Part shown: in pieces, positions 7,901 to 16,197 of the stretch | Layout of the letters: every line of letters begins with the position of its first letter | How positions within the stretch are numbered: the first letter of the stretch is position 1 | Origin: a virus | Length of the DNA: 20,913 nt | Virus record (IMG/VR): IMGVR_UViG_3300018020_000031 | Coordinates: 1-20,913 of that record | Strand: one strand, 5' to 3' | Program-made: the position numbers and the translations under genes | Notes under the pieces: generated by a model | Databases searched by the model: none | What the model was told of the DNA's origin: nothing | Seen by the model: the letters and a program-made list of their open reading frames with translations, nothing else

Positions 7901-9569
7901 TAGAAATATTGTTATAAAAAAACAATCTGAATCAGCACATGAATATTTTAATAATCTATCTTTAGAAGAAAAAAATGTTAGAGCTGAAATAAGTATAAAT
8001 AATTCTATTAAATCTAGAGATAAGTCTATTAAAACATTTAATAATAATCCTAATAAAGAAGAAATAATAAGACAAAGAGGATTGTTACATAGTAAAACGA
8101 TGTCATTACCGGAAAATGTTTTAAAACAATCAGAAAAAGCTAAAAATCAATGGAGAAATAGTAATCTAAGCGAAATATTAAAAGAAAAACAAAGTATTAA
8201 ATATTCACATAAATTACTTGATTTATTAATTGAATATTTAAATGAATATGATAGAATTGATATGATTCTTGATAACATTATAAATATTGAAAATTCTGAA
8301 TGGTTAAATGAATTTAATACATTAAATCAAAATAATAAACAATTAAAAAAATTAACTAAAATTACTCGTAATAATATTGATAAATTATTAAAATATTTTG
8401 GTTATTCAAATTGGAATGATTTTAAAAAGAAAGTACCTTGTTATAATCATAAAATTGTTTCTATTGAATATTTAACAGAAAAACAAGATACTGGAACAAT
8501 TACAATTGATGGTAATGAAGAATTACATAATTATCATAATTTTGCATTAACATGTGGCATATTTACCAAGAATTCGAACCTTGATCAAATTCAAGATATT
8601 GAGTATCTGAGAGATAATTTATTTACCGGATTGGGAATACCTAAACCATTTTTAAGTTTTCAAGATGCTGCAGGTGGTGGAAAAAATATGGCACAATATG
8701 ATATTAGGTTTTCAAAAAAAGTAAATCGAATACAACAAGCATTGATTCAAGAACTCAATAAAATGGCAATGATTCATTTATATTTATTGGGTTATACTGG
8801 TGATGATGTTAAAGATTTTACATTAACATTAACAAATCCAAGTACACAACAAGAATTATTAAAAGCTGAGTTACTTAGAGAAAAAGCACAAACATATACT
8901 GAATTAACAAGAGCTGAAGGTGGTATTGCAGCAATGTCACATACTGAAGCACAACGTTTAATCTTTAATAAGAGTGATAGAGAAATTGTTGAAAGTTTGA
9001 AACAACAAAAAATGGAAATGGTTATAAAACAAGAACTTCAAGATTCTCCTGTTATTATTAAGAAATCTGGTTTATTTGCAGATATAGATAAAAGATATGG
9101 TGAACCAGTTGAAGGAATGCCAATAGGTGGCATGACAGGAAATACAGGTCAACCAGCAAGTGCTGGAACACCACCTGAAGCAGGAGGTCAACCAATGGGT
9201 GCTGGAGCACCACCAGCAGGAGGAAATCCACCTGCAATACAAGGTTTACCAAATCAAACGCCAGCTGAATTACCGCCAGTTGAAGGTGAAAGTGTTGTTA
9301 GAAGAAAAAATGTATTAACTGAAGAAGAATATAATAATAAAGTAGAAGCTTTAGTATATGGTAATAATAATAAACCTAATAATAAAAATAAATCATTAAT
9401 TAAAGAAAATGATATAATTAATAACGAATTGAATTATACAGCACAAACAATGATTAATGAAATAGATGTTTTATTAAATGGGACTGAAAGTATTAATACT
9501 AATGGAAATAAAAAAATAACTGACTTTGAAGACATTAATTTCGATGATATAAATGATTTGAAATTATAA
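4947..9569 (+). CDS. Portal protein precursor (gp20-like) containing two HNH inteins
   Basis: The portal forms the dodecameric ring at the head vertex, nucleates head assembly and docks the terminase. The 1540-aa precursor has exteins 1-163, 591-766 and 1210-1540, with inteins at 164-590 and 767-1209. Splicing gives 670 aa against 524 in T4, largely from a long C-terminal extension. Extein signatures: IISSALDLFMEEATG in extein 1; CKYGDNF and YRIIRAGEKKVFKIDVGN in extein 2, closely like the T4 YRI-RAPERRVFYIDVGN region; and, across the second splice point, TLPGA + SNLDQIQDIEYL, as in T4-type TLPG-xNL-EI-D-xYF. The C-terminal part after about residue 1385 is a Gly/Pro/Ala-rich linker (roughly nt 9100-9290) followed by an Asn/Lys-rich acidic tail. 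The promoter-like motif is 31 bases upstream. Joining the exteins as given restores an uninterrupted portal sequence. Confidence 0.94.
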   Translation: MDKEKNKLTIYQELNQFLNLDGFGFQEQSPMSSTSGSGLILPQEKKIIIKGNSPEEIHRKGLELQQKKELQNKFFRTTDRGFQKALQYEAARLPAYIDYEGMEFYPIISSALDLFMEEATGIGINGKMLNIYSNKDRIKYLLDEFFYDIVNVNVILPFWTRNLPVKYDSMIPLLNGETITIEEISKRLKENPTEEIWTYSIQDKTNKIVPSKIIWCDLTRKNSEILKINLDDNNFIETAPDHEFLLRNGTYKRADELKTGDSLMPYYTLTSKEDNSKIVGYEKVYNPSSNHYCYTHRIVSNECLKNLEEDINEKYVTHHIDFNKKNNHPKNLIRMTNTNHSLYHSKLASRILKRADVVEKRMKGIDKYLRSEKRRDRMSKEMKGKYPIYFNEYNISSLHDEHNIIRKNRMTELWSNEEYKNKTKNLMQLSINDECLNIIQNTIISNKNYLGAGKLAFLLKNNNNFLINFNISNNHFNKDLKKSLNSTTLRKLIFRKTNMMYCDFFLQINPNIITETIFKRANNISLSNQTKKENIIINHKVLSIEKISETYDVYCMEVVGKNNEQDRHNFPICGKNENGEYQRNGVFVSNCKYGDNFVLLYGERKKGISHVKQLVNYEMERFERIQNGKPLVKFKERMTGDEYNVFEIAHFRLLGDDKYLPYGSSVLNKIRRVFRQLVMAEDAMLTYRIIRAGEKKVFKIDVGNIDEDDIEEYVYKVATKFKKTGQVAPNDGQIDYRFNIMGNDEDYFLPVRNANTLTGIDTLPGACLALDTKIELLDGRSLELNKIINEFNTGKELWSYSINPKSGLIVPGKVTWAGITRKNTDVLKITLDNGETITCTPDHKFPTKFNGEKQAKDLLVGESMWAFNKQFKQIKNQGNEYEMIYDHSINDWVYTHRMVCDYINEVPDNYVRHHKDFNRFNNMPLNIEPISIKEHLLKHADQSMIGGLAYKAKYENNLSFKNDVDNNLAKGRNIYHSKLINDNNFRNIVIKKQSESAHEYFNNLSLEEKNVRAEISINNSIKSRDKSIKTFNNNPNKEEIIRQRGLLHSKTMSLPENVLKQSEKAKNQWRNSNLSEILKEKQSIKYSHKLLDLLIEYLNEYDRIDMILDNIINIENSEWLNEFNTLNQNNKQLKKLTKITRNNIDKLLKYFGYSNWNDFKKKVPCYNHKIVSIEYLTEKQDTGTITIDGNEELHNYHNFALTCGIFTKNSNLDQIQDIEYLRDNLFTGLGIPKPFLSFQDAAGGGKNMAQYDIRFSKKVNRIQQALIQELNKMAMIHLYLLGYTGDDVKDFTLTLTNPSTQQELLKAELLREKAQTYTELTRAEGGIAAMSHTEAQRLIFNKSDREIVESLKQQKMEMVIKQELQDSPVIIKKSGLFADIDKRYGEPVEGMPIGGMTGNTGQPASAGTPPEAGGQPMGAGAPPAGGNPPAIQGLPNQTPAELPPVEGESVVRRKNVLTEEEYNNKVEALVYGNNNKPNNKNKSLIKENDIINNELNYTAQTMINEIDVLLNGTESINTNGNKKITDFEDINFDDINDLKL
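5436..6716 (+). other. Portal intein 1 (427 aa): HNH-type, begins with proline
   Basis: Residues 164-590 of the precursor, between L163 and C591. The first residue is Pro164 (CCT at 5436), fixed by aligning PVKYDSMI-LLNG with CLALDTKI-LLDG of portal intein 2. The other splicing blocks are present: block B TAPDH, block F VYCMEV with a cysteine at the usual Asp position, then RHNF, and a C terminus VFVSN with Ser before Asn590, followed by +1 Cys. The nuclease is HNH: HHIDFN (318-323) then NNHPKNL and a downstream H, preceded by a YTHRIV module shared with intein 2. Lack of a residue-1 nucleophile rules out the standard first step. Splicing could start from the block F Cys, as in class 3 inteins, but the Trp and Thr of the class 3 WCT triad and its Ser/Thr +1 are not seen. 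Confidence 0.88.
7245..8573 (+). other. Portal intein 2 (443 aa): HNH-type, begins with cysteine
   Basis: Residues 767-1209 of the precursor, between A766 and S1210. It starts C767-LALDTKIELLDG (block A), with block B TCTPDH, block F region TGTITIDG then YHNFALTCG, and a C terminus IFTKN with Lys in place of the penultimate His. The +1 residue is Ser1210. The HNH nuclease has RHHKDFN (912-918) then NNMPLNI and KEHLLKH, all intact. It is paralogous to intein 1 over most of its length: both share VP-K--W---TRKN, a YTHR[IM]V module, the HNH core and a helical tail ending NHK[VI][LV]SIE. The endonuclease tail from about 1085 to 1165 is helical and lysine-rich, probably DNA-binding. Confidence 0.93.
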
Positions 9570-9579
9570 TAAAATTGCA

Positions 9580-9593
9580 GTATTTATAATAAA
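9580..9593 (+). promoter_or_regulatory. Late-promoter-like motif before the 264-aa gene
   Basis: GTATTTATAATAAA lies 28 bases before the ATG at 9608. It is identical to the portal copy at 4916. Confidence 0.55.
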
Positions 9594-9607
9594 TTTATTA
9601 AATTAAT

Positions 9608-10402
9608 ATGAAAGAGATCAATCTAGGTATAGCAAATTTTATAGTTTTAAATAAACTAAAAAATTCTTATTTTACTAATAATTTAATTGAAGAATCTAAG
9701 AAATTAACATCTGATTTTTTAGATGTCGTTCAAAATTCTCCAATATTGCAATTAGAATTTAAAGTGTATAATAATATTGAGAATAAACATATTGATAATG
9801 ATTTAATTGCTACTCGTTATATTGATAGTAATATTAAACTATTTGAGGTATATACTAATTCAGAAATAGCTAAAGAACATAATAAATTAAATGTTTTCTT
9901 CACTGAAGATATTGATTTAAATTCAGATAAAATTAAACTATATGAATCGATAGCTGCTTTAATTGAAGAATCATTAAATGATAATACTAATGTTAATACG
10001 GATAGAATTGATGAATCATATACATTAATATTAAATCACATTAAATCTCCAAAAAAACAATTAATTGAAAATACTGAATATGATCAGGTAGATGCTAGAA
10101 TTATTGAAATTGCAATTGATAAATTCAATGAAAAATATGAAACAATTAATGAAGATGATAGAATTTTAATTAAAAAACTTATTAAATCTAATGACACTGA
10201 AAAATTAGAATTACTTGAAGAATATAAAAATTATAGTTTGAAATATTTAACAGCTGTAAATACTGATAATGGACAAGAAAAAATAGCTAAAACTATTCAA
10301 AAAATTAATGAAATGACTTATAAACCAAATACAATTGAGTTTTCAACAAATATCGATGATGATATAATAGGTTTACATGAATTAAAAAAAGGATTTATAT
10401 AA
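9608..10402 (+). CDS. Unknown acidic helical protein downstream of portal
   Basis: I do not recognise this 264-aa protein. It is soluble and mostly helical, rich in Glu, Asp, Lys, Ile and Asn, with no membrane segment or cysteine cluster. The N-terminal 120 residues look like a compact helical domain. The region at about 145-230 contains long charged helices (KLELLEEYKNYSLKYL) that could pair. It has its own promoter-like motif, and its stop codon lies within the arms of the bidirectional terminator at 10402. In T4 the genes next to the portal encode small prohead core proteins (gp67, gp68). A head-assembly role is therefore possible by position, but there is no sequence evidence for it. Confidence 0.72.
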   Translation: MKEINLGIANFIVLNKLKNSYFTNNLIEESKKLTSDFLDVVQNSPILQLEFKVYNNIENKHIDNDLIATRYIDSNIKLFEVYTNSEIAKEHNKLNVFFTEDIDLNSDKIKLYESIAALIEESLNDNTNVNTDRIDESYTLILNHIKSPKKQLIENTEYDQVDARIIEIAIDKFNEKYETINEDDRILIKKLIKSNDTEKLELLEEYKNYSLKYLTAVNTDNGQEKIAKTIQKINEMTYKPNTIEFSTNIDDDIIGLHELKKGFI

Positions 10403-10425
10403 AAAAGGCAGTTAACTGCCTTTTT
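10402..10425. terminator. Bidirectional terminator between convergent units
   Basis: A perfect 24-base palindrome has a GGCAGTT/AACTGCC core flanked by five A on the left and five T on the right. It is a rho-independent terminator in both directions. Its left end is the last base of the rightward gene's stop codon, and its right end covers two bases of the leftward transglycosylase gene's stop (10424-10426). The GC-rich core stands out in this AT-rich sequence. Confidence 0.92.
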
Positions 10426-11452
10426 ACTTTACTGGTGGTTCTAACAAATTACCAATAATATCATTAGCATTAGGTGTGTCTATATTCACAGGACCTGTTG
10501 GAGGTGGTGGCGGTATTATAAAAGCAGCATCATTAGATTCAGAAACATTTGAATTAAACGAATCAAACGGTACATTTAATTTTAAATTTCTTGGATCATT
10601 ATCACCCATTTTATTATCATATCCAAAATAATAGTTTAATGGTTTATATTTTCTACCTAATTGTTGAACATTATTACCTTTATCACCTAAAATACCAAAT
10701 ATTCTTAAAACATAATTAAGACCTTCCTGTATATATGTGGGAGATTTCTTTTTATCATTTGTACAATTTTGTATTACTTTAGAATATGTACTTGCAACAT
10801 ATTTTCCACCTCTACTATAACAAAATAATGATGAACTTGTTAATGAACCACAATTATTTGCAAAATATTTCATATATCGGCATTGTGCTTTGATCATTAT
10901 ATTAGGATTGTTAATAACATTTTGATGCAAAATAGGTCTATTCTGATATGCTGTTGGATTTTTTGCTTTATTAACATATACACTATATGAATTTTGACTT
11001 GTTGGATTAGTTAATCCATTTGTTATTATATTAATTTCATCTTGTGTCATTTTTTCAGTATTATATGTATTTTTAACAATAATATCATATATTGTTAACA
11101 TTGTAAATTGATTAATACCCGATGCTGTACTTTGATTTTTTACATCACCTAATGCATAATTCCATATTTTATATCCAGATTCTACATATGCTTGTGCTGC
11201 TATTACATTAGCATCCATTTGATATTCACTAGCATATTGATTAAACCAAAAAATTAATGCAGTTGCTAAATCAGCACCAGTAGCAATTTGTTTACCATTA
11301 AATATTATATTACATATCCATACTTTAGATAAAGGTGGATCGGTATATGGTAATGCATATGTATTAGTACCTGTTAATAAACTACTACCACCTTGTGTAC
11401 AAACATGTGTTATAAAATCTTCACCTGATTTTGTTATTTTATAATATGCCAT
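10424..11452 (-). CDS. Lytic transglycosylase (SLT/lysozyme-like), probably tail-associated
   Basis: A 342-aa peptidoglycan hydrolase of the soluble lytic transglycosylase fold, expected to cleave the glycan strand during DNA injection. Evidence: MDANVIAAQAYVESGY places catalytic Glu at residue 91, followed by STASGINQF (109-116, the S-x-G-x-x-Q element). A later RYMKYF and YSRGG segment occupies the place of the family's terminal helices. There is no signal peptide, which fits a virion protein. The C terminus has a five-proline run (PPPPP, about residues 310-320) and a short acidic end. It is the last gene of the three-gene minus-strand operon, starting one base after the stop of the hub-like gene, so it is translationally coupled. 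It may be the functional equivalent of the gp5 lysozyme of T4, though with a different fold. Confidence 0.8.
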   Translation of the reverse strand: MAYYKITKSGEDFITHVCTQGGSSLLTGTNTYALPYTDPPLSKVWICNIIFNGKQIATGADLATALIFWFNQYASEYQMDANVIAAQAYVESGYKIWNYALGDVKNQSTASGINQFTMLTIYDIIVKNTYNTEKMTQDEINIITNGLTNPTSQNSYSVYVNKAKNPTAYQNRPILHQNVINNPNIMIKAQCRYMKYFANNCGSLTSSSLFCYSRGGKYVASTYSKVIQNCTNDKKKSPTYIQEGLNYVLRIFGILGDKGNNVQQLGRKYKPLNYYFGYDNKMGDNDPRNLKLNVPFDSFNSNVSESNDAAFIIPPPPPTGPVNIDTPNANDIIGNLLEPPVK

Positions 11453-11453
11453 A

Positions 11454-14375
11454 TTATTGAATTTTAAAATTATACATTGAGTTAAATTGAGCTTGTGCAG
11501 GATTACCTGCAGTACCTGTACCTAATGTTATAGCATTAGTTGAAGAAACAGTATTACTAGTATCATCAGTATTACCACCATCGAAACCAATAATTGCTGA
11601 AGATTCTAATACACGAGGAATTGGATATTTTAATATTTTAGTACCAGAAAAACTAGTTGTCATTTTATTTGGTTCTATATTATGCTCAACACTTAATGTA
11701 ATATATGCTCCATTATATAATGGAATATTTTCAATTTGAAAATATTGTGTCGGTTGAATCATTACATTTCCAAATCCAGTTACAGTTGCTTTATATGATC
11801 TATTTTCATATAAATTATATAAATTTTGTCCTTTTGGTGTTGGAGCTTGTAATTTATTGTCACCAGCTAATCTAGATAATATTTGAATTGATTCATTTGT
11901 TTCTGGATATTCTTTACTATCAATCTTTATATTATTAAACATTGATTGATTTTGTGTACCAAATTTTACTCTAAATGCTCTTACTTGTCGATATGGAAAA
12001 TTAGGATTACCAACTACCTGACCATCATCAGTTGGAACTGGATAACAACCATTTGATATTACAGTTCCATTAGTACTTGTAGTAGCTGAAAAAGTATTAA
12101 AATCAGAAACACCGGGATTATCAATATCAATAATTCCATCATCTTTAAACTGATTTGAAAATTGTTCCATACCTGTTGGATAACTCGAAGAACCACCAAT
12201 ATACATACATACAAAAACTGGACTATTATTAACTGAACCACTTGTATCTATATTAAATGATTTCGTCCATTCATCATCACTAAAATTCATAAAATTTTGT
12301 AAAGGAAAGAATTCGAAACCATTGATTGATAATAATTGTGTTAATACTGTAAATATTGATGCATTTGGATCATCTAATACATCTGTTAATAATTTCGGAT
12401 TTATAATCGTATCACCAATTGGATTCATGGCTCTATCAACAAAAACAAAAGAATCAATTAAACGACCACTTGGTTTATTAAATGGATATCCTTTAATACC
12501 ATTTGTTGGTGAAACAAGCCATTTGTCATTAATATTTTTAAATGAATAATATAATTGAGTAATTATATCTTCATCACCTGTCAATTTTTTATTTTCTTGA
12601 TCATCTTTAATTGCTTTATTATTTATTTGAGTAATTTGATGATACATTTCTTGAAATAATCCTTTAAAATAGTTATCATTAATACTTTTATCATAAATAT
12701 TGTTATTATTAATATCAAGTATAGATGTATATCCTACATTATCATGTATATTATAATTACTATTACTATCAGGTGTTTTTTTAAATGTTATTTGACTAAA
12801 ATTAATAATATTAGTTCTTGTTATTAATTGATTTAAAATACCACCTATTTCATTAAATGCTTTAACATATACATCACGTTTAACAACATTAGCACTATTA
12901 GCTTCATTATAAACATTTTGTAATTGTCCTAATATTCTTCTAAATACAGTACCTTCACCATTTTTCCCATAAAATGAATTATATAAATTTTTAAATAATG
13001 CTTTATCTTTTGCAGATAATAAATTATTAATATCAATAATATCAGCGAATATAAAAACACCTGAACTTCTTAATGTTTTACCAGCACCATTTATGAAAAA
13101 ATTATAAATTTTAGTATAATCAGCACTATTTGGTGTAATACCAACTAATGCACCTATATATAACGGTAAAAAATTAGGTACTTCAATAGCTGCAGGTGCA
13201 GCTGGTGTTGTAAAAATTAAATTATTTAAACCACTTGGATACATATTGAAAGGACTTAATGTAAATCCAAAATTAGATAAAATCATCAATGCACTTAATT
13301 GATAATCAAAATTAACATTTGTATTATCAATTACTACACTATGTATATCATTATCACAATTTGTTAATTGATCTGACCAAATATTTGCAATATTTCCAAA
13401 TGATTCAAATGCTGATGACATATATGTCGATGATGCATTTTCAATTATAAATTCTTGATTACCATTATTATTTGTTACAGTATTTTTAATAAAATCTATT
13501 TTATTTGTTGGGTTAAATTTTTTAATTGTTTTAAAAGGACTTGTGGCTAATACACCAAATACTTTTTCTAATGTTGTATCATCTCCAAAACCAATCTTAG
13601 TAATTGCATTACTAATTATTGCAAGATTTCCAATAAATCTGGTTTCAAATGTATTATTATCATTACCATTATCTTTAATATGTAACACATTTTCTTGTGT
13701 AAAATCAAAATGACCTAATGTTACTGTACCTTTAAAAAATTCTTTAAAACCATTTGTTGCAACACTTTTTTGAAATTCAGCAACTAAATTATTAGTATCT
13801 TGAGTATTACTTGTATCAACACCGTTATTAATTTGAGATGTTAATACGGCTGTATTCAATTCGACACCTTTAAAATTAGGATTATTTCTATTTACGTATA
13901 TATCATCACCATTATTTGATAATTTAAATGATGTTATGCTATTTTTAGGAAATGAATAATAATTAAATAAATTTTTTTGTAGAAATTCGGTATAAAAAAG
14001 ATCAGCATTACTTTTATATCTTCCAGCTAATGTAGATAATTGACTTAATGTACTTTTATTCGTTATTGAGCTAACTAAATTTATTGCTTCTGATTTTTGA
14101 TATAATAAATCAATTGCTCTTTGTTGATCACTATTACCATAAAATATATCAGATAATGAATATTGTGATAATATATAATATCTCTGTATTAATATTTTAA
14201 ATATTTGTATAATTTTAGGATCATTAGATGATACAATAGGATGTGATGTTGACCCGCCATCTGGTGGATCAATACCTATATATGGTGATGTTGTAGTTGT
14301 TGATCCAAGTAATGAATCAATAGGTGATACAGGAATCCATTTATATGAACCATCAGCATTTTGGGCTGATTTCAT
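11454..14375 (-). CDS. Large baseplate or tail structural protein, probable hub component
   Basis: A 973-aa Asn/Ser/Thr-rich protein with no membrane segments or enzymatic motifs that I can see. Its first 600 residues are unfamiliar. Near the C terminus (about 861-912), YKATVTGFGNVMIQPTQYF followed by IPLYNGAYITLSVEHNI and MTTSFSGTKI resembles the end of gpD/gp27-like baseplate hub proteins, where a 'G-x-x-x-L-x-G-x-Y-x-V-x-x-x-x-H' element precedes a T-x-F strand. The last 60 residues are a low-complexity Gly/Thr/Ser tail. The downstream neighbour is a cell-wall hydrolase, and hub proteins commonly sit next to a tail lysozyme. I infer a hub or spike-proximal role. The assignment rests on one pattern plus context, and a generic tail protein remains possible. 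Confidence 0.6.
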   Translation of the reverse strand: MKSAQNADGSYKWIPVSPIDSLLGSTTTTSPYIGIDPPDGGSTSHPIVSSNDPKIIQIFKILIQRYYILSQYSLSDIFYGNSDQQRAIDLLYQKSEAINLVSSITNKSTLSQLSTLAGRYKSNADLFYTEFLQKNLFNYYSFPKNSITSFKLSNNGDDIYVNRNNPNFKGVELNTAVLTSQINNGVDTSNTQDTNNLVAEFQKSVATNGFKEFFKGTVTLGHFDFTQENVLHIKDNGNDNNTFETRFIGNLAIISNAITKIGFGDDTTLEKVFGVLATSPFKTIKKFNPTNKIDFIKNTVTNNNGNQEFIIENASSTYMSSAFESFGNIANIWSDQLTNCDNDIHSVVIDNTNVNFDYQLSALMILSNFGFTLSPFNMYPSGLNNLIFTTPAAPAAIEVPNFLPLYIGALVGITPNSADYTKIYNFFINGAGKTLRSSGVFIFADIIDINNLLSAKDKALFKNLYNSFYGKNGEGTVFRRILGQLQNVYNEANSANVVKRDVYVKAFNEIGGILNQLITRTNIINFSQITFKKTPDSNSNYNIHDNVGYTSILDINNNNIYDKSINDNYFKGLFQEMYHQITQINNKAIKDDQENKKLTGDEDIITQLYYSFKNINDKWLVSPTNGIKGYPFNKPSGRLIDSFVFVDRAMNPIGDTIINPKLLTDVLDDPNASIFTVLTQLLSINGFEFFPLQNFMNFSDDEWTKSFNIDTSGSVNNSPVFVCMYIGGSSSYPTGMEQFSNQFKDDGIIDIDNPGVSDFNTFSATTSTNGTVISNGCYPVPTDDGQVVGNPNFPYRQVRAFRVKFGTQNQSMFNNIKIDSKEYPETNESIQILSRLAGDNKLQAPTPKGQNLYNLYENRSYKATVTGFGNVMIQPTQYFQIENIPLYNGAYITLSVEHNIEPNKMTTSFSGTKILKYPIPRVLESSAIIGFDGGNTDDTSNTVSSTNAITLGTGTAGNPAQAQFNSMYNFKIQ

Positions 14376-14389
14376 TTTATATAATTCTG

Positions 14390-16084
14390 TTATTGTTGTT
14401 CTTTTTTAAATGTTTCAATAAAATTATTAATTAAAACTATTTCAGGAAATGGTTGAGTTAAACCATTACTTAAATCAATTGGTGCTATTCTAATTTCAGT
14501 ATTTTGATTACAAACTGTTTTTTGTTTAACAACTAATGGAAATGCATATATTGTTTCATTATCATTAGTACTAATATCCTTAAAATCAGGTGTAGCTATT
14601 TTACTTTTATTATCAACTGAATTATGATGTGTTTCAGCATCAACAGATGTTTTTCTCAATATATCGAAAAATGTATCAACATCATGTAAAATTATTCTAA
14701 AAATATTGTATATGGTCGGTTTCATACCTAGATTATCGATAACCATATTGTTTATTTTTTCTCGTAAATTTGTCATTGTACTCAATTTTGCATCTTGAGC
14801 ATTTGATTTTACTTTATATAATTTACTATAATAATTGGTAACATCAATACCAACATAATAATTTAAAATGTCAGTATTAATTACATTTAAATTTGTTGTA
14901 TTAATACTTTGATTACTGGTTAATGTTTCAGGTGCAGGTATATCAGTATTACTAATACCATTAGTACCTGTTCCAACTAAATTTTGTGCTTGAGTAATTA
15001 ACCCAGCTCTATAATTAGTAAATACATCTGTAATATAAGGAATTCCATCAGTAATGTAACTAGAACTAACACCAACTAAAGATATTATGTATAATTTTTG
15101 TGTAGTAGTATTTAATGTACTATCATTAGCTAAATTTTTTATATAATCATCATAATCACTTAATGTTTTAAGAATAGTTAATTCATCTCCATTATCTTCA
15201 CCAGTTCTAAATGATTTATTAACAACAACTAAATATGGTACACAATATCTTATTAAATTTTGATCTTGTTTAAAGTTTCCTAATAATGAAATTGCTGAAT
15301 TTAATTGATTTATTTGATTTAAAATAGTATCATATGCTTGACTATCTGCAGTAGTGTTTAATTTACTTGATGTCTGAGAATATAATGAATTTAATTTTGT
15401 TATTAAATCAAATGTATTGTTTGGTTCTAATCCTACATTACTAGTTATAGAACTTGGGTCTTGTATTAATGCAAAATTCACTGCATATCTAAATAAAATA
15501 TCTGTTAATGGTGCAAAAGTATTTGCAACAAATTGAGCACTTATTACAAAATTACCATTTTCTGCCTTAAATTCTGATGTATATTTAACAAGATGTAATT
15601 GATATGATAATGCTTTTCCGTAATATCCTTTTAATGTTAAATTAAATATTGGTGGTGGAAAATCAAATAAAATTCTATATGGAGAATTTGGTTGATTAAA
15701 AAATGCCAATCCTCTAACATCAATAAAATCTATATTTACTTGTGGTATAAATGATGAATTAATAATTACTTTAATATTACTAATACCAAAACCTTCATAC
15801 TGTATATTATCACCACTACTTCCATCATACCAATCTGTTGTAAATTTTAAATAGTTAGGAGAATTAATATTTTGATTATTTCCCATAAAATTAACAGTTA
15901 TACTATTGTCAGTACTAGTATTATGTACAGTACCATTTGAAGTAGTTGTTAATACTGTTCTTGCTCTTCTACTTGCAGTAAGTTCTGCAAATATATATAA
16001 ATCTTGATATTGTGGAATACCATTTACTACAGATGTATTTATGTTTACACTATTGGGATCAATTAAATTTACATTACCTGCCAT
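14390..16084 (-). CDS. Phage virion structural protein, probably baseplate or tail
   Basis: A 564-aa protein, first in the minus-strand operon. The N terminus (1-90) is Asn/Thr-rich. At about 98-205 a beta-rich segment (FGISNIKVIINSSFIPQVN, SPYRILFDFPPP, LTLKGYYGKALSYQLHLVKY, FVISAQFVA) has the feel of a baseplate assembly domain. The remainder is helical and Asn-rich, and the C terminus is basic. I know no firm family name. The structural-protein call rests on this segment, the amino-acid composition, and operon partners (a hub-like protein and a transglycosylase). The ATG at 16084 has a promoter-like motif 23 bases upstream on the minus strand, supporting this start and showing that it opens the unit. 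The next gene follows after 14 bases. Confidence 0.6.
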   Translation of the reverse strand: MAGNVNLIDPNSVNINTSVVNGIPQYQDLYIFAELTASRRARTVLTTTSNGTVHNTSTDNSITVNFMGNNQNINSPNYLKFTTDWYDGSSGDNIQYEGFGISNIKVIINSSFIPQVNIDFIDVRGLAFFNQPNSPYRILFDFPPPIFNLTLKGYYGKALSYQLHLVKYTSEFKAENGNFVISAQFVANTFAPLTDILFRYAVNFALIQDPSSITSNVGLEPNNTFDLITKLNSLYSQTSSKLNTTADSQAYDTILNQINQLNSAISLLGNFKQDQNLIRYCVPYLVVVNKSFRTGEDNGDELTILKTLSDYDDYIKNLANDSTLNTTTQKLYIISLVGVSSSYITDGIPYITDVFTNYRAGLITQAQNLVGTGTNGISNTDIPAPETLTSNQSINTTNLNVINTDILNYYVGIDVTNYYSKLYKVKSNAQDAKLSTMTNLREKINNMVIDNLGMKPTIYNIFRIILHDVDTFFDILRKTSVDAETHHNSVDNKSKIATPDFKDISTNDNETIYAFPLVVKQKTVCNQNTEIRIAPIDLSNGLTQPFPEIVLINNFIETFKKEQQ

Positions 16085-16091
16085 TCTAATA

Positions 16092-16107
16092 TTTTATATA
16101 TAAATAC
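16092..16107 (-). promoter_or_regulatory. Late-promoter-like motif for the minus-strand tail operon
   Basis: Read on the minus strand it is GTATTTATATATAAAA, starting 23 bases before the ATG at 16084. Its strand matches the only leftward operon in the window, which supports the motif as a directional signal. The rest of 16108-16173 shows no gene. Confidence 0.55.
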
Positions 16108-16173
16108 ATTTGATCAAATTTTATAATTAAATCAATATTTCTAAATATAATAAATATTAATGGAATTTCAAAA

Positions 16174-16187
16174 CTATTTATCTTAAA
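16174..16187 (+). promoter_or_regulatory. Late-promoter-like motif before the 136-aa gene
   Basis: CTATTTATCTTAAA lies 24 bases before the ATG at 16198. The following AAAGAG at 16185-16190 is the closest thing to a Shine-Dalgarno sequence among these genes. Confidence 0.52.
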
Positions 16188-16197
16188 GAGAAAAACA

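Noticed and set aside
16034-16041. GTATTTAT on the plus strand inside the minus-strand structural gene
   Set aside because: It lacks the TAAA end and no plus-strand gene follows at the usual distance; treated as a chance match.
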